Assembly: GCA_002375495.1 (NCBI GenBank)
Contig: DFLU01000012.1
Span: 562,269-626,268, forward strand
Source: Flavobacteriaceae bacterium UBA3611
GTDB lineage: Bacteria > Bacteroidota > Bacteroidia > Flavobacteriales > Flavobacteriaceae
Length of the DNA stretch: 64,000 bases
Direction: 5' to 3'
Shown: in pieces, positions 1-8,322 of the stretch
Layout: every line of letters begins with the position of its first letter
Numbering within the stretch: position 1 is the stretch's first letter
Notes under the pieces: generated by a model
The model's database searches: none
The model's input: the letters and a program-made list of their open reading frames with translations, nothing else
What the model was told of the DNA's origin: nothing
Made by a program: the position numbers and the translations under genes

Positions 1-3000
1 TAATTCCCATCATCGTCATCATAATCACAAAGGGAGACCCAGAGATTACAATTCCCCCGAAAACACCTATAAAGCTCAAGAAAATAGCGATCATGATAAT
101 AGTTGGTTTCGAAATAGAGTTAAACTGAAAAATCAAAATCAGGAAAATAAGTCCGAGACCACTAAAAAACGCCCCCATTAAAAAGGCCATTTGTTTGTTC
201 TGCTCTTCTATCTGACCCGTAAAATCAATATTAATGTCATCTGGAATTCCATCAAAATTGCGCATTTCGTTCTGAATTTGGCTCACTACAGCACCCGCAT
301 CAGTATAGCCCGGCGCCAGTGCAGAATACACCGTTACCACTCGTTTAGTGTCTCTGTGTTTAATAGCGCTAAAACCAGAGTTGTTACGCTTGGTTGCCAC
401 TGCAGAAACAGGAACGTTACGCAATTGTCCCGTATTGGTTCTAAAAGTCATGGTTTGGTTAAAAATGGCACTTGCATTGTAACGGCTCTCTTCGTTAAAA
501 CGAACATAGATGTCGTAATCTTCCCCATCTTCTTTATAAATCCCCGCTTTGGTTCCGAAAATAGCATTTCGAAGTTGTTGGCCTACTTGCCCAGCACTAA
601 TGCCCAATTCTCCGGCCTTTTCACGATCTACTACCACCTGCATCGCAGGCTTGTCTTTGTTCACGTCAATTTTTAATTCGTCTATGGCAGCAATACTTTT
701 TGAATTGATGTATTCGCGCATGTCTTCGGCAGCTGCAATTAACTCATTGTAGTCGTCACCTTCTAATTCAATATTAATAGGAGGACCTGCTGGCGGTCCG
801 TTTGCGTCTTTTTCAACAGAAATTAAAACCCCAGGATAAATTCCTACCAAGGCTTCTTGTACTTTTTGGCGCAATTCTTCACTGTCTTCGCCACGACGGT
901 ATTTATATTCCCGCATTGAGGCAGTAATTTTACCTTTGTGGGGCATTTCGGCAGCAGAACCTCCATCGGTTTGCGGATTTCCAGCTCCTTCACCTACTTG
1001 GCTCACGGCACTTTCAACCAAGAAATTATAATCACCATCTGTATATTGGTCGCTATTCAGCGTCTTGTACACTACTTTTTCTATCTCTTTAGTGATGGCA
1101 TTGGTTTTTTCGATATCGGTACCCTGTGGGTATTCAATGTAGACAATAATCTGGTTTGGTTTGTTGTCTGGAAAAAATTCAATCTTAGTTCGTTGTGATG
1201 CTACCGAGGCGCCAAACGCAACGAATGCCGCTAGTAACACAGTGAATGTCCCCCCTATGATCCAATAGGGTCTCTTGCTCTTTAATGAACCAACCAGTCT
1301 TTTTTCATACCAATTTTCTAGCCTTACGAGTGTCTTTTTCTGAAAACGATTGGCCATTTTTCGCAATACCATTCGGTACACCCACAACATAATAGCAGTA
1401 AAGATCATTAACGATCCAATCGCACGATATTCTCCTCCAAATAGTAAGATTAGCAATCCGATACCTCCAACAATGGCCGAAATTTTAACCAATTGCTTTT
1501 TTGGCATGTTTTTATCTTCTACTCTCATAAACTGTGAAACCAGTACCGAGTTGAAGAAAATCGCCACAAAAAGGGACGAGCCCAATACCACCGAAAGCGT
1601 CATCGGGAAATAGATCATAAACTGCCCCATAAGACCTGGCCATAATCCCAACGGAACAAATGCAGCAACTGTTGTTAGTGTTGAAATAATTATCGGGAAA
1701 GCGATTTCACCTATTCCCTTTTTCGCCGCTTCTACACGGCTTAGCCCTTCTTCATCCATAAGGCGGTACACGTTTTCTACCACCACAATTCCGTTATCTA
1801 CCAGCATACCGAGCCCCATGATGAGCCCAAATAAAATCATGGTGTTCATGGTGTATCCCAACTGGTTCAGAATCATTAACGACATGAACATAGACATTGG
1901 GATTGCAAATCCGACGAAAAGTGCGTTTTTAAATCCTAAGAAGAACATTAGCACCGTAACAACCAGAATAATTCCGAAGATAATATTGTTCACCAAATCG
2001 TCCACCTGTCCAATGGTTTTGGAAGACTGGTCGTTGGTTATCGAAATATTTAAGTTTGAGGGAAACACGTTTTCTTTGGCATCTTGCACGATTTTTTGAA
2101 TTTCTTCTGCAGCAGCTACCATGTTTTTCCCAGATCGTTTTTTTACATCGAGCATGACCACCCGGTCTCCAAACTCTCGAGCGTAGGTGGTACGGTCTTT
2201 TTCCGTAAAGTTTACGTCGGCAACATCTTGTAGGTAAACGGTGTTTCCATTTTCAGACTTCACCACAAAATTGTTAAGTTCAGCGGGTTCATCAATTTCT
2301 CCTAAAATACGGATGGTTCGGCGTTGCCCGCTTGCAATGAAGTTACCAGCAGACATGGTCATGTTGCCATTGGCTATGGCGCTACTAATATCTTGGAAAC
2401 TTACATTGCTGGCCATCATTTTGTAAATGTCTACAGCAACTTCCACTTCCTTTTCCTGCGCTCCGCGAATGTCAGCTTGTTTTATTTGTGGAAGATCTTC
2501 AATTTCATCCTGCAGGTATTCGGCAAATTCTTTCAGCTTTAATACCGGATAATCTCCCGAGATATTAATATTCAGTATGGGCATTTCTTCCGAAAGGCTC
2601 AACTCAAAAATATTGGGTTCTACCTTTGCACCATTAAAGGTAGGCCAATCTTCTCCAGATGTTTCTGAATCAACTTCGTCTTTCACCTTTTGTTTTGCGA
2701 GTTCAACCGATATGTCCTCATCAAATTCGATGATGATCATCGAATAATCTTCCTGAGAGGTGGAAGTGATTTCAACGACATTACTCACCGTTTTTAATTT
2801 ATCCTCTAACGGGTCGGTAATCAGCTTTTCAATATCTTCTGCTGTGTTTCCAGGGAAAAGCGAACTAATGTAAATTTTTGTCTCACGAATCTCTGGGAAA
2901 CTCTCTCGGGGCATACTGAAGTAAGCCGAAATACCCAAAAACAGAATCATGGCCATCATCACATAGATGGTGGTTTTATTGTTGATGGCCCAAGAAGAAA

Positions 3001-3040
3001 GCTTGAACTCTTTCTCGGTATTTTTTTGCTGCTTTGCCAT
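1..3040 (-). CDS. RND-family efflux permease (AcrB/CusA type), 3' end outside the window
   Basis: Inner-membrane proton-driven exporter of the resistance-nodulation-division family, working with the adaptor and outer-membrane channel encoded just upstream. About 1013 codons are visible from the ATG at 3040; the stop lies left of the window, so the protein is slightly longer, as usual for the family. A first membrane helix lies near residues 22-42, then a large periplasmic loop. A helix bundle begins near 345 with the RND motif GMLVDNGIVVVEN (Asp about 415). A second periplasmic loop and second helix bundle follow. It is the last gene of a tetR-tolC-MFP-RND operon. Substrate cannot be told from sequence; detergent, drug or metal export are all possible. 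Confidence 0.95.
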   Translation of the reverse strand, partial: MAKQQKNTEKEFKLSSWAINNKTTIYVMMAMILFLGISAYFSMPRESFPEIRETKIYISSLFPGNTAEDIEKLITDPLEDKLKTVSNVVEITSTSQEDYSMIIIEFDEDISVELAKQKVKDEVDSETSGEDWPTFNGAKVEPNIFELSLSEEMPILNINISGDYPVLKLKEFAEYLQDEIEDLPQIKQADIRGAQEKEVEVAVDIYKMMASNVSFQDISSAIANGNMTMSAGNFIASGQRRTIRILGEIDEPAELNNFVVKSENGNTVYLQDVADVNFTEKDRTTYAREFGDRVVMLDVKKRSGKNMVAAAEEIQKIVQDAKENVFPSNLNISITNDQSSKTIGQVDDLVNNIIFGIILVVTVLMFFLGFKNALFVGFAIPMSMFMSLMILNQLGYTMNTMILFGLIMGLGMLVDNGIVVVENVYRLMDEEGLSRVEAAKKGIGEIAFPIIISTLTTVAAFVPLGLWPGLMGQFMIYFPMTLSVVLGSSLFVAIFFNSVLVSQFMRVEDKNMPKKQLVKISAIVGGIGLLILLFGGEYRAIGSLMIFTAIMLWVYRMVLRKMANRFQKKTLVRLENWYEKRLVGSLKSKRPYWIIGGTFTVLLAAFVAFGASVASQRTKIEFFPDNKPNQIIVYIEYPQGTDIEKTNAITKEIEKVVYKTLNSDQYTDGDYNFLVESAVSQVGEGAGNPQTDGGSAAEMPHKGKITASMREYKYRRGEDSEELRQKVQEALVGIYPGVLISVEKDANGPPAGPPINIELEGDDYNELIAAAEDMREYINSKSIAAIDELKIDVNKDKPAMQVVVDREKAGELGISAGQVGQQLRNAIFGTKAGIYKEDGEDYDIYVRFNEESRYNASAIFNQTMTFRTNTGQLRNVPVSAVATKRNNSGFSAIKHRDTKRVVTVYSALAPGYTDAGAVVSQIQNEMRNFDGIPDDINIDFTGQIEEQNKQMAFLMGAFFSGLGLIFLILIFQFNSISKPTIIMIAIFLSFIGVFGGIVISGSPFVIMMTMMGI

Positions 3041-3061
3041 AGTTTTTTAAATGTTTTATAA

Positions 3062-3114
3062 GTTCTCGATACGAATTCATATTCTCAGGACAGAGAATTT
3101 GAATTCACTCGAAC
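3062..3114. repeat. Imperfect inverted repeat between adaptor and RND genes
   Basis: The arms 3062-3086 and 3093-3114 share GAATTC and ATTCTC blocks around a short loop. They carry the CTCGATAC/CTCGAAC ends seen in other intergenic repeats of this window. It could modulate RND transcript level, but there is no T-run typical of a terminator. Confidence 0.4.
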
Positions 3115-3125
3115 CAACGGTCTTT

Positions 3126-4292
3126 TTAGTACGTGATAATTTTTACGGTTTGCCCGTCTTTAACGCTACGCGCCCCTTCTTGAATGATGCTGTCTCCAGC
3201 TTTTAGTCCTTCAAGCACCTCAATGACATCTCCTTGCGACTGCCCTGTTTTGATGATAACTCGCTTTGCGACAGCCTTTTCGTCTTCCTGATTCTCTAAC
3301 ACATAAATGTACTGTTCTCCTTCTGCGTTTTCAGATATAATGCTCTGCGGAATAAGGATTGCCTCATTGTTTGTGTAGTCATTAATGCGTAATCTGGCCG
3401 TAAGGTTGGGTTTAATGTCTTTATCCTTATTCGGAACGGTAATTTCTACCTTAAATGTTCGGTTCTCAGGGTTGATGAAATCGCCCGTTTGTCTAATTTT
3501 AGCATCCATCGTTTTTGAAAGCACTGGAAACTGCACCTCTACATCTTTGCCTTTGGTGACATTAGTGATGTATGTTTCGGGCACATCGGTCTGTATGTAC
3601 ATGTCACTCAGGTTCACAACACGTAGAATTGGGGTTTGTCCTGGAGACACCACACTTCCTTGTTCGGTAATCACATCGTCTATGGTTCCAGAAAAAGGGG
3701 CCCGTATCACGAATTTACCTAGTTGTTGCTTCATAGAATTAATGGCTTCTTGCTGGGCTTCGTAATTCGATTTGGCTTGTAGGTATTGAATTTCGCTACC
3801 AATCTTTTGGTCCCACAACCTTTTTTGACGATCGAAGGTAGTTTTTGCTAAATCTGCCTGTACTTGCATCTGCGCCAGTTGCTGGCTCATTCCGCCATCG
3901 TCAACTTTGGCCAACAATTGGCCTTTGCTTACTTTATCTCCCTCTTTTACATATACACGCTGTAAAATGCCTCCCATTTCCGAAGTAACCACTAAATTCT
4001 GCTTGGTTTCTACACTTCCTTGTAGTTCTACATAATGGTTAAAAACGGTATCATTGGCTACAAATGTTGTTACCAGCGGAATGTTTTTCTCGGGGTTGAG
4101 TTCGTTAATTTTCTCGTCCAATTGTTTTAACTGCTCGTTTAGGGCTTGTTGCTGTGTTGTCAGCTCATCTTTTTTCTGTTGAAGTGCAACAACATCGTTG
4201 CTCTCAAGGACGGTTTCTAGTGAGTTATTTCCACCGCCTCCACAAGAAATAAGGACGAGGAGGAGAAGTGCCAGGATTAGTGATTTTTTCAT
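3126..4292 (-). CDS. RND efflux periplasmic adaptor (HlyD/AcrA membrane fusion protein)
   Basis: Adaptor that links the inner-membrane RND pump to the TolC-like channel. A lipoprotein signal peptide ends in the lipobox LISC (Cys17), so the protein is probably anchored by lipid in the periplasm. A glutamine-rich coiled coil follows (about residues 30-70), then a lipoyl-like half-motif (VKEGDKVSKGQLLAKV), a second coiled hairpin with QLAQMQVQ, a second half-motif around FVIRAPFSGTIDDV, and beta-barrel domains. Its 388 residues match the family. It lies 42 bases downstream of the tolC-like gene and upstream of the RND gene on the same strand. The extra N-terminal coiled coil before the lipoyl half-motif is a Bacteroidota-type feature. 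Confidence 0.93.
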   Translation of the reverse strand: MKKSLILALLLLVLISCGGGGNNSLETVLESNDVVALQQKKDELTTQQQALNEQLKQLDEKINELNPEKNIPLVTTFVANDTVFNHYVELQGSVETKQNLVVTSEMGGILQRVYVKEGDKVSKGQLLAKVDDGGMSQQLAQMQVQADLAKTTFDRQKRLWDQKIGSEIQYLQAKSNYEAQQEAINSMKQQLGKFVIRAPFSGTIDDVITEQGSVVSPGQTPILRVVNLSDMYIQTDVPETYITNVTKGKDVEVQFPVLSKTMDAKIRQTGDFINPENRTFKVEITVPNKDKDIKPNLTARLRINDYTNNEAILIPQSIISENAEGEQYIYVLENQEDEKAVAKRVIIKTGQSQGDVIEVLEGLKAGDSIIQEGARSVKDGQTVKIITY

Positions 4293-4334
4293 TTGTTTTT
4301 ATTTAATGAGATGAATGGTCTACGTTATAATTGA

Positions 4335-5708
4335 TTAGTATTTTCCTTTAATTTCTTCAGATTCTATGCGTAAGTCTGGCAGGTTCAAGACGGTTTCAAT
4401 TTCTGCTTTCGAGTTAATCAAGTCCAACATCGATTGGAAATATTGTTGTTGGGCCGTATATAATTGTGTCTGCGCTTGACGCAAATCGAAACTAGTACTA
4501 AGACCTTCGGTAAATTTTATTTGGTTTTTGTTTTCAATACGTTCTGCCAATGCCTTGTTTTTTTTAGCATTTTCTAGACGTTCGATCGCAAATTGATAAT
4601 TGCTTCGTGCTGTGTTGAGTTGAAGCGATACATTTTCTTTGGTTTCTTTTAATTCAGTCTCTGCTTGTTCTAAGGCAATCCGTGCCCGTTGGGTCTTGGC
4701 ACTTCGCATCCCACTGCTAAAAATGGGAATATTCATGCTCACACCTAATAATGACGACTGGAACCAAGGTTCGCTTGAATCAAAAAAACTAAAATCGTCT
4801 CTGAACGCAGCAGTTCCATAATTTACAAAAGCTGAAATGCTTGGAAGCGCTTTACTTTTTTCTAGCTTCATCTCTAAGCTACGTTGTTCAGTAAGGTTGT
4901 AGGCAATTTTATAATCTACGTTTTCTTCAATATTTAGGTTGGTGTCTAGCAGTTGTAAATTTGTTCCTTCTGTTGCCAAGCTATCTAAATCATCTTCAAA
5001 AACTACTGTGCTTTCAATTGGGATGCCTAATGCGACATTGAACATTTGTTTTGCGATAGTCGAACTGCGTTTGGCATTACTTAATTGGGTTTCAATATCA
5101 AGCAATGTGATTTCCAATTGCTCTACACTTTCCTCTTCTGTAAGGCCGTTTTCAAAAATCTTGCGGGTTTCGTATAGGTTTTTTTCGAGCGTGGCTTTGT
5201 TTTTTTCGAAGATTGCAATCAGTTCGTCTGCCAATAACACACTTCCGTAGGCATTAATGACACCTTTCCGTACTTCGAGGTTGGTTTTTTCGGCAGCATT
5301 TTCTGAAAAATCTAGAAATGCTTTCGCCGCTTGAAGCCCTACCAAATAACTCCCGTCGAAAATTAATTGATTTAAGGTGGCTACAGCATTTGCATTTTGC
5401 TTGGTGCCAAAAACAACAGGTACGAAGGTGCCGGGGGCACCACCACTTAATTCTGCGGGTATTAAAGTAACAGGTTGTTTAATATTATACTGATAGCTAA
5501 TGTTACCGCTTATCTGTGGAAGCCCAGTAGCAGTGGTTTCCCACTTCTGTTTGATGGCTTTGGCTATATCACGCCGTGCATTTAGCGCCGTATAATTGCT
5601 GTCTAGCGCAAAAGTGATGGCTTCTTCAAGCGTAAAATCATACATTTTGTTTTGGCCAAAAGCTGAAAGCGTTGCAAGGCTGAAAACTATGATGAAAAAC
5701 TGTTTCAT
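4335..5708 (-). CDS. TolC-family outer-membrane efflux channel
   Basis: Outer-membrane factor of the tripartite efflux system. A signal peptide (MKQFFIIVFSLATLSAFGQ) is followed by two related alpha-helical OEP domains, with long heptad-rich helices around residues 150-230 and 330-430. An NISYQYNIKQP-type strand segment lies near residue 65. Its length of 457 is normal. The start ATG overlaps the stop of the tetR gene by one base (TAATG), implying translational coupling. Regulation is likely by the TetR protein encoded first in this operon. Confidence 0.93.
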   Translation of the reverse strand: MKQFFIIVFSLATLSAFGQNKMYDFTLEEAITFALDSNYTALNARRDIAKAIKQKWETTATGLPQISGNISYQYNIKQPVTLIPAELSGGAPGTFVPVVFGTKQNANAVATLNQLIFDGSYLVGLQAAKAFLDFSENAAEKTNLEVRKGVINAYGSVLLADELIAIFEKNKATLEKNLYETRKIFENGLTEEESVEQLEITLLDIETQLSNAKRSSTIAKQMFNVALGIPIESTVVFEDDLDSLATEGTNLQLLDTNLNIEENVDYKIAYNLTEQRSLEMKLEKSKALPSISAFVNYGTAAFRDDFSFFDSSEPWFQSSLLGVSMNIPIFSSGMRSAKTQRARIALEQAETELKETKENVSLQLNTARSNYQFAIERLENAKKNKALAERIENKNQIKFTEGLSTSFDLRQAQTQLYTAQQQYFQSMLDLINSKAEIETVLNLPDLRIESEEIKGKY

Positions 5709-6313
5709 TAGTCTAGATTTGATTGGATGAGTTGGTTGAGTATTTTTCGTCCATTTGGGGTAACTATACCGCGTAAATGGTATTCTAAAAACATGTCATA
5801 CAGTGCTTGGCCTTCAAACATGGAGCCAGGGAACAAGCTTTCTTCTTTAATACCCGTGACACCGGTGAAGTAGATTCGCGAGACAAACTGAACGTCGATA
5901 TTATCTCTAAAAAGCCCTTGTTCAATTCCACGGTGCAAGTTCCTGACAACACACTCTTGCATAAAATTAAACTGCCGCATTTTTAAATTTTTATAAATGG
6001 CGGGGTAGTACTTCTGAAGCTGGTGCGAGGGTGAGGTTTTCTCGTTGCGCATGTGTTCCATAACCCGTTTCTTAATCTCATACGTTTCCTCAATCGGGTT
6101 TTTTTCGAGATTACAAATACAATCGATATCATGTGATACTTTCTCGAAAATGGCATCGGTTACCACGGCAATGATTGTCTCCTTGTTGTTGAAGTGGGTA
6201 TAAATCGTTTTTTTTGAAATCCCCAACTCATTGGCAATATCGTCCATGGTTACACTCTTGAAACCAAGGTTTAGAAACATTTCTGACGCTTTTTGAACAA
6301 TTTTTTCTTTCAT
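5708..6313 (-). CDS. TetR/AcrR-family transcriptional regulator
   Basis: Probable local repressor of the efflux operon. The N-terminal TetR helix-turn-helix occupies about residues 10-55, with the typical MDDIANELGISKKTIYTHF signature. The C-terminal ligand-binding half is divergent, as usual. It is first in a four-gene efflux operon and overlaps the channel gene by one base. A promoter and a GGAAAC/GTTTCC inverted repeat lie upstream (6376-6416), fitting autoregulation. The inducing ligand is unknown. Confidence 0.92.
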   Translation of the reverse strand: MKEKIVQKASEMFLNLGFKSVTMDDIANELGISKKTIYTHFNNKETIIAVVTDAIFEKVSHDIDCICNLEKNPIEETYEIKKRVMEHMRNEKTSPSHQLQKYYPAIYKNLKMRQFNFMQECVVRNLHRGIEQGLFRDNIDVQFVSRIYFTGVTGIKEESLFPGSMFEGQALYDMFLEYHLRGIVTPNGRKILNQLIQSNLD

Positions 6314-6375
6314 AAAAACTTTTACAAATCAGCATTTTATAATGTAATGAGCTGAATTCTAATTTGAATTGGGCG

Positions 6376-6405
6376 CAAAAGTAAATCAGGAAACTTCAAA
6401 AACAA
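6376..6405 (-). promoter_or_regulatory. Promoter of the tetR efflux operon
   Basis: On the minus strand a TTG (6405-6403) is followed by exactly 19 bases and then TACTTTTG (6383-6376). This matches the Bacteroidota sigma-ABfr pattern of a -33 TTTG/TTG and a -7 TAnnTTTG. The predicted transcript starts near 6369, about 55 bases ahead of the tetR ATG. Confidence 0.7.
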
Positions 6406-6416
6406 TTATGGTTTCC
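6389..6416. promoter_or_regulatory. Candidate TetR operator
   Basis: GGAAAC (6389-6394) and GTTTCC (6411-6416) form an inverted repeat with a 16-base gap. It spans the -33 element and much of the spacer of the operon promoter. Position and symmetry fit a repressor site for the adjacent TetR protein; binding itself is inferred. Confidence 0.45.
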
Positions 6417-6506
6417 AAAGTTTCACAATTTTTTAACATTTAGTTAAGATTATGGGTCGTTAGGCTATTTTATACTTTCTTTAGGCGAGAATTAGGTGGC
6501 AAGTGG

Positions 6507-6514
6507 TATTTTTG
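6507..6514 (+). promoter_or_regulatory. -7 box TATTTTTG ahead of the prenyl synthase
   Basis: TATTTTTG fits TAnnTTTG. No good -33 TTG is visible at the normal spacing. It argues that the GTG at 6503 cannot be the start and supports the ATG at 6530. Confidence 0.5.
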
Positions 6515-6529
6515 CGTGAAAATTTTGCC

Positions 6530-7504
6530 ATGGAACTCCTTCAGAAATATAATAAGGCACTGGCGTTACACTTAGATGGTGTTGTTACCACCAAAGAACC
6601 TGCCCAGTTGTATGAGCCCATTCAGTATATCCTTACCTTAGGGGGTAAGCGATTGCGCCCCGTACTTACCTTGCTTACCGCAGATTTCTTCGGAAATGAT
6701 TACAAAGAAGCCATGAATGCTGCCTTGGCTGTAGAGTTGTTCCATAACTTTTCGCTCATACACGACGATATTATGGATAAGGCCCCGTTGCGTCGCGGAC
6801 AAGAAACGGTACACGAAAAATGGGACATTAATACGGGTATTTTGAGTGGAGATGCCATGCTTATTTTGGCGTACCAACTCTTTGAAGGATACCCACCTGA
6901 GCAGTTTCAGCAATTGGCAAAGTTGTTCAGCAAAACAGCCCTAGAAGTTTGTGAAGGACAGCAATACGATGTAGATTTTGAAACTCGAGACGATGTTACC
7001 ATTGCCGAATACACCAAAATGATCGATTACAAAACAGCCGTGCTTATTGGTGCTGCTATGAAAATGGGAGCTATTGTAGCGGGTGCATCTAAATCTTGTT
7101 GTGATAGCATTTACGAGTTTGGCCGTAATCTGGGGATTGCGTTTCAGTTGCAGGACGATTACTTAGATGCCTTCGGAAATCCGAAGACTTTTGGAAAACA
7201 AGTAGGCGGGGATATTATTACCAATAAAAAAACATTCTTGTACCTTACTACGCTTGAAAACTGTAGCACCACAGATGCTGAAACCTTAGTGCATTTGTTC
7301 AGTATCAATCCGAAAGACCCTTCAGATAAGATAAAAACGGTGAAAGAAATGTTTGTAGCCTCCGGAGCTGCACAGGCAACCGTAGCAGAAATTGAACGAT
7401 ATACAAAAAAAGCAAACGACGTTTTGGCCACCATTAAAATTTCCGAAGAGAAAAAAGCTGAACTTAGGGCATTTGGTACTTGGTTAATGGAAAGAACGGT
7501 GTAA
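6530..7504 (+). CDS. Polyprenyl synthetase (geranylgeranyl/farnesyl diphosphate synthase family)
   Basis: Trans-prenyltransferase that condenses isopentenyl diphosphate with allylic diphosphates to make the C15-C20 or longer chains used for quinones or carotenoids. Both aspartate-rich motifs are present: HDDIMD (Asp79, Asp80) and QDDYLD (Asp209, Asp210), together with GGKRLRP near residue 38 for diphosphate binding. It is 324 residues from the chosen ATG at 6530; a longer reading from GTG at 6503 would start inside the promoter box. Chain length cannot be fixed reliably from sequence. It stands alone, divergent from the efflux operon. Confidence 0.93.
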   Translation: MELLQKYNKALALHLDGVVTTKEPAQLYEPIQYILTLGGKRLRPVLTLLTADFFGNDYKEAMNAALAVELFHNFSLIHDDIMDKAPLRRGQETVHEKWDINTGILSGDAMLILAYQLFEGYPPEQFQQLAKLFSKTALEVCEGQQYDVDFETRDDVTIAEYTKMIDYKTAVLIGAAMKMGAIVAGASKSCCDSIYEFGRNLGIAFQLQDDYLDAFGNPKTFGKQVGGDIITNKKTFLYLTTLENCSTTDAETLVHLFSINPKDPSDKIKTVKEMFVASGAAQATVAEIERYTKKANDVLATIKISEEKKAELRAFGTWLMERTV

Positions 7505-7508
7505 TTCT

Positions 7509-7675
7509 GGTTACTTCGATACAATTTTATAAATACTGCTGTCGCATTAATTAAAAAATCACTCAGCAACCCTTGATTGAGATACGATTTAAAAGTGAAA
7601 AAAAACCGGAAGACTAAGGTTGCCGAGTGTTTTTGAAATTGCGGAAAGCGATTCCAAAAATGTATCGAAGCAGCC
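7509..7675. repeat. Nested inverted repeats between convergent genes, probable bidirectional terminator
   Basis: The outer arms 7509-7523 and 7661-7675 match at 13 of 15 bases (TTCGATACA / TGTATCGAA). The inner arms 7560-7572 (CACTCaGCAACC) and 7618-7629 (GGTTGCcGAGTG) are followed by a T-run at 7630-7634. The element fills the whole gap between the convergent prenyl synthase and barrel genes, so it may stop transcription from both sides. Confidence 0.5.
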
Positions 7676-7680
7676 GGACA

Positions 7681-8208
7681 CTAAAAGTAAACGCGTACAA
7701 ACGGGTTCCAGGCAGTAGCATACACCTGATCGTTGTCTTGGTAAAGAAGGTTATAGCGAAGCCCAATCGTGACGGGTCCTGCGCGGTATCCCGCACCGGC
7801 AAAGAGTGCTGAATTCCAAAAGTTGTCTTTTTCAGTGCCTTCAATAAACTCGATTTCTTGGTTTACCCGCAGTTGCTCGATTTCTGCCGATAACTGGATC
7901 TCAGGGATAGGATTAAACAGTGTAATCCAGCTTCCCCCGTACAGTGTGCTCTTAAAAAAATCGCCACTTTGGTAGCTAAAAATAAGTGATGGCCCCATGG
8001 CCACGTACTCGTTAAAATTGTAGATAGCGCTGGGTGCGAGGGTGCCGCTAAAGTTGCCGTTTCCAAAACTGACTCCGAGGCCTCCACCAAACTGTACATT
8101 GTTCCAAAAAGTATTTTCAGCTTCTTGGGCAGTTGTTGTGAAACACGTTGTTGCTAAAAACATTCCAAACGTAAATAACTTCAAAGAACGGATACTGAGC
8201 GATTTCAT
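7681..8208 (-). CDS. Small outer-membrane beta-barrel protein
   Basis: Exported protein of 175 residues. A signal peptide (KLFTFGMFLATTCFTTTAQ) precedes alternating, aromatic-rich amphipathic strands with many Gly residues and ends in FVRVYF, a typical C-terminal aromatic beta-signal. The ATG at 8208 gives a clean signal peptide; an upstream in-frame start at 8253 would add 15 unlikely residues. It lies divergently from sucA. Relatives in this position are sometimes labelled alpha-ketoglutarate decarboxylase, but nothing in the sequence supports an enzyme. Function unknown. Confidence 0.75.
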   Translation of the reverse strand: MKSLSIRSLKLFTFGMFLATTCFTTTAQEAENTFWNNVQFGGGLGVSFGNGNFSGTLAPSAIYNFNEYVAMGPSLIFSYQSGDFFKSTLYGGSWITLFNPIPEIQLSAEIEQLRVNQEIEFIEGTEKDNFWNSALFAGAGYRAGPVTIGLRYNLLYQDNDQVYATAWNPFVRVYF

Positions 8209-8276
8209 TGGGAAAAATTTAATATTACTTGCTATAAATATACAAAAACGCACTGCGGTGGTTCAGCGAATTATTG

Positions 8277-8284
8277 TATTTTTG
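8277..8284 (+). promoter_or_regulatory. -7 box TATTTTTG of sucA
   Basis: TATTTTTG fits the TAnnTTTG consensus 39 bases before the sucA ATG. The -33 region has only a weak CTG at the expected spacing. Confidence 0.5.
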
Positions 8285-8322
8285 TATCGTTTTACAAAAC
8301 TGAAAACGCCGAAGCATCCACT

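Noticed and set aside
191..2542. Several plus-strand reading frames of 60-160 codons
   Set aside because: They are antisense shadows of the minus-strand RND permease, whose frame is open across the whole stretch.
7681..8208. Naming the barrel gene next to sucA alpha-ketoglutarate decarboxylase
   Set aside because: The sequence is a small signal-peptide-bearing beta-barrel without cofactor or catalytic motifs; the name would come only from its neighbour.
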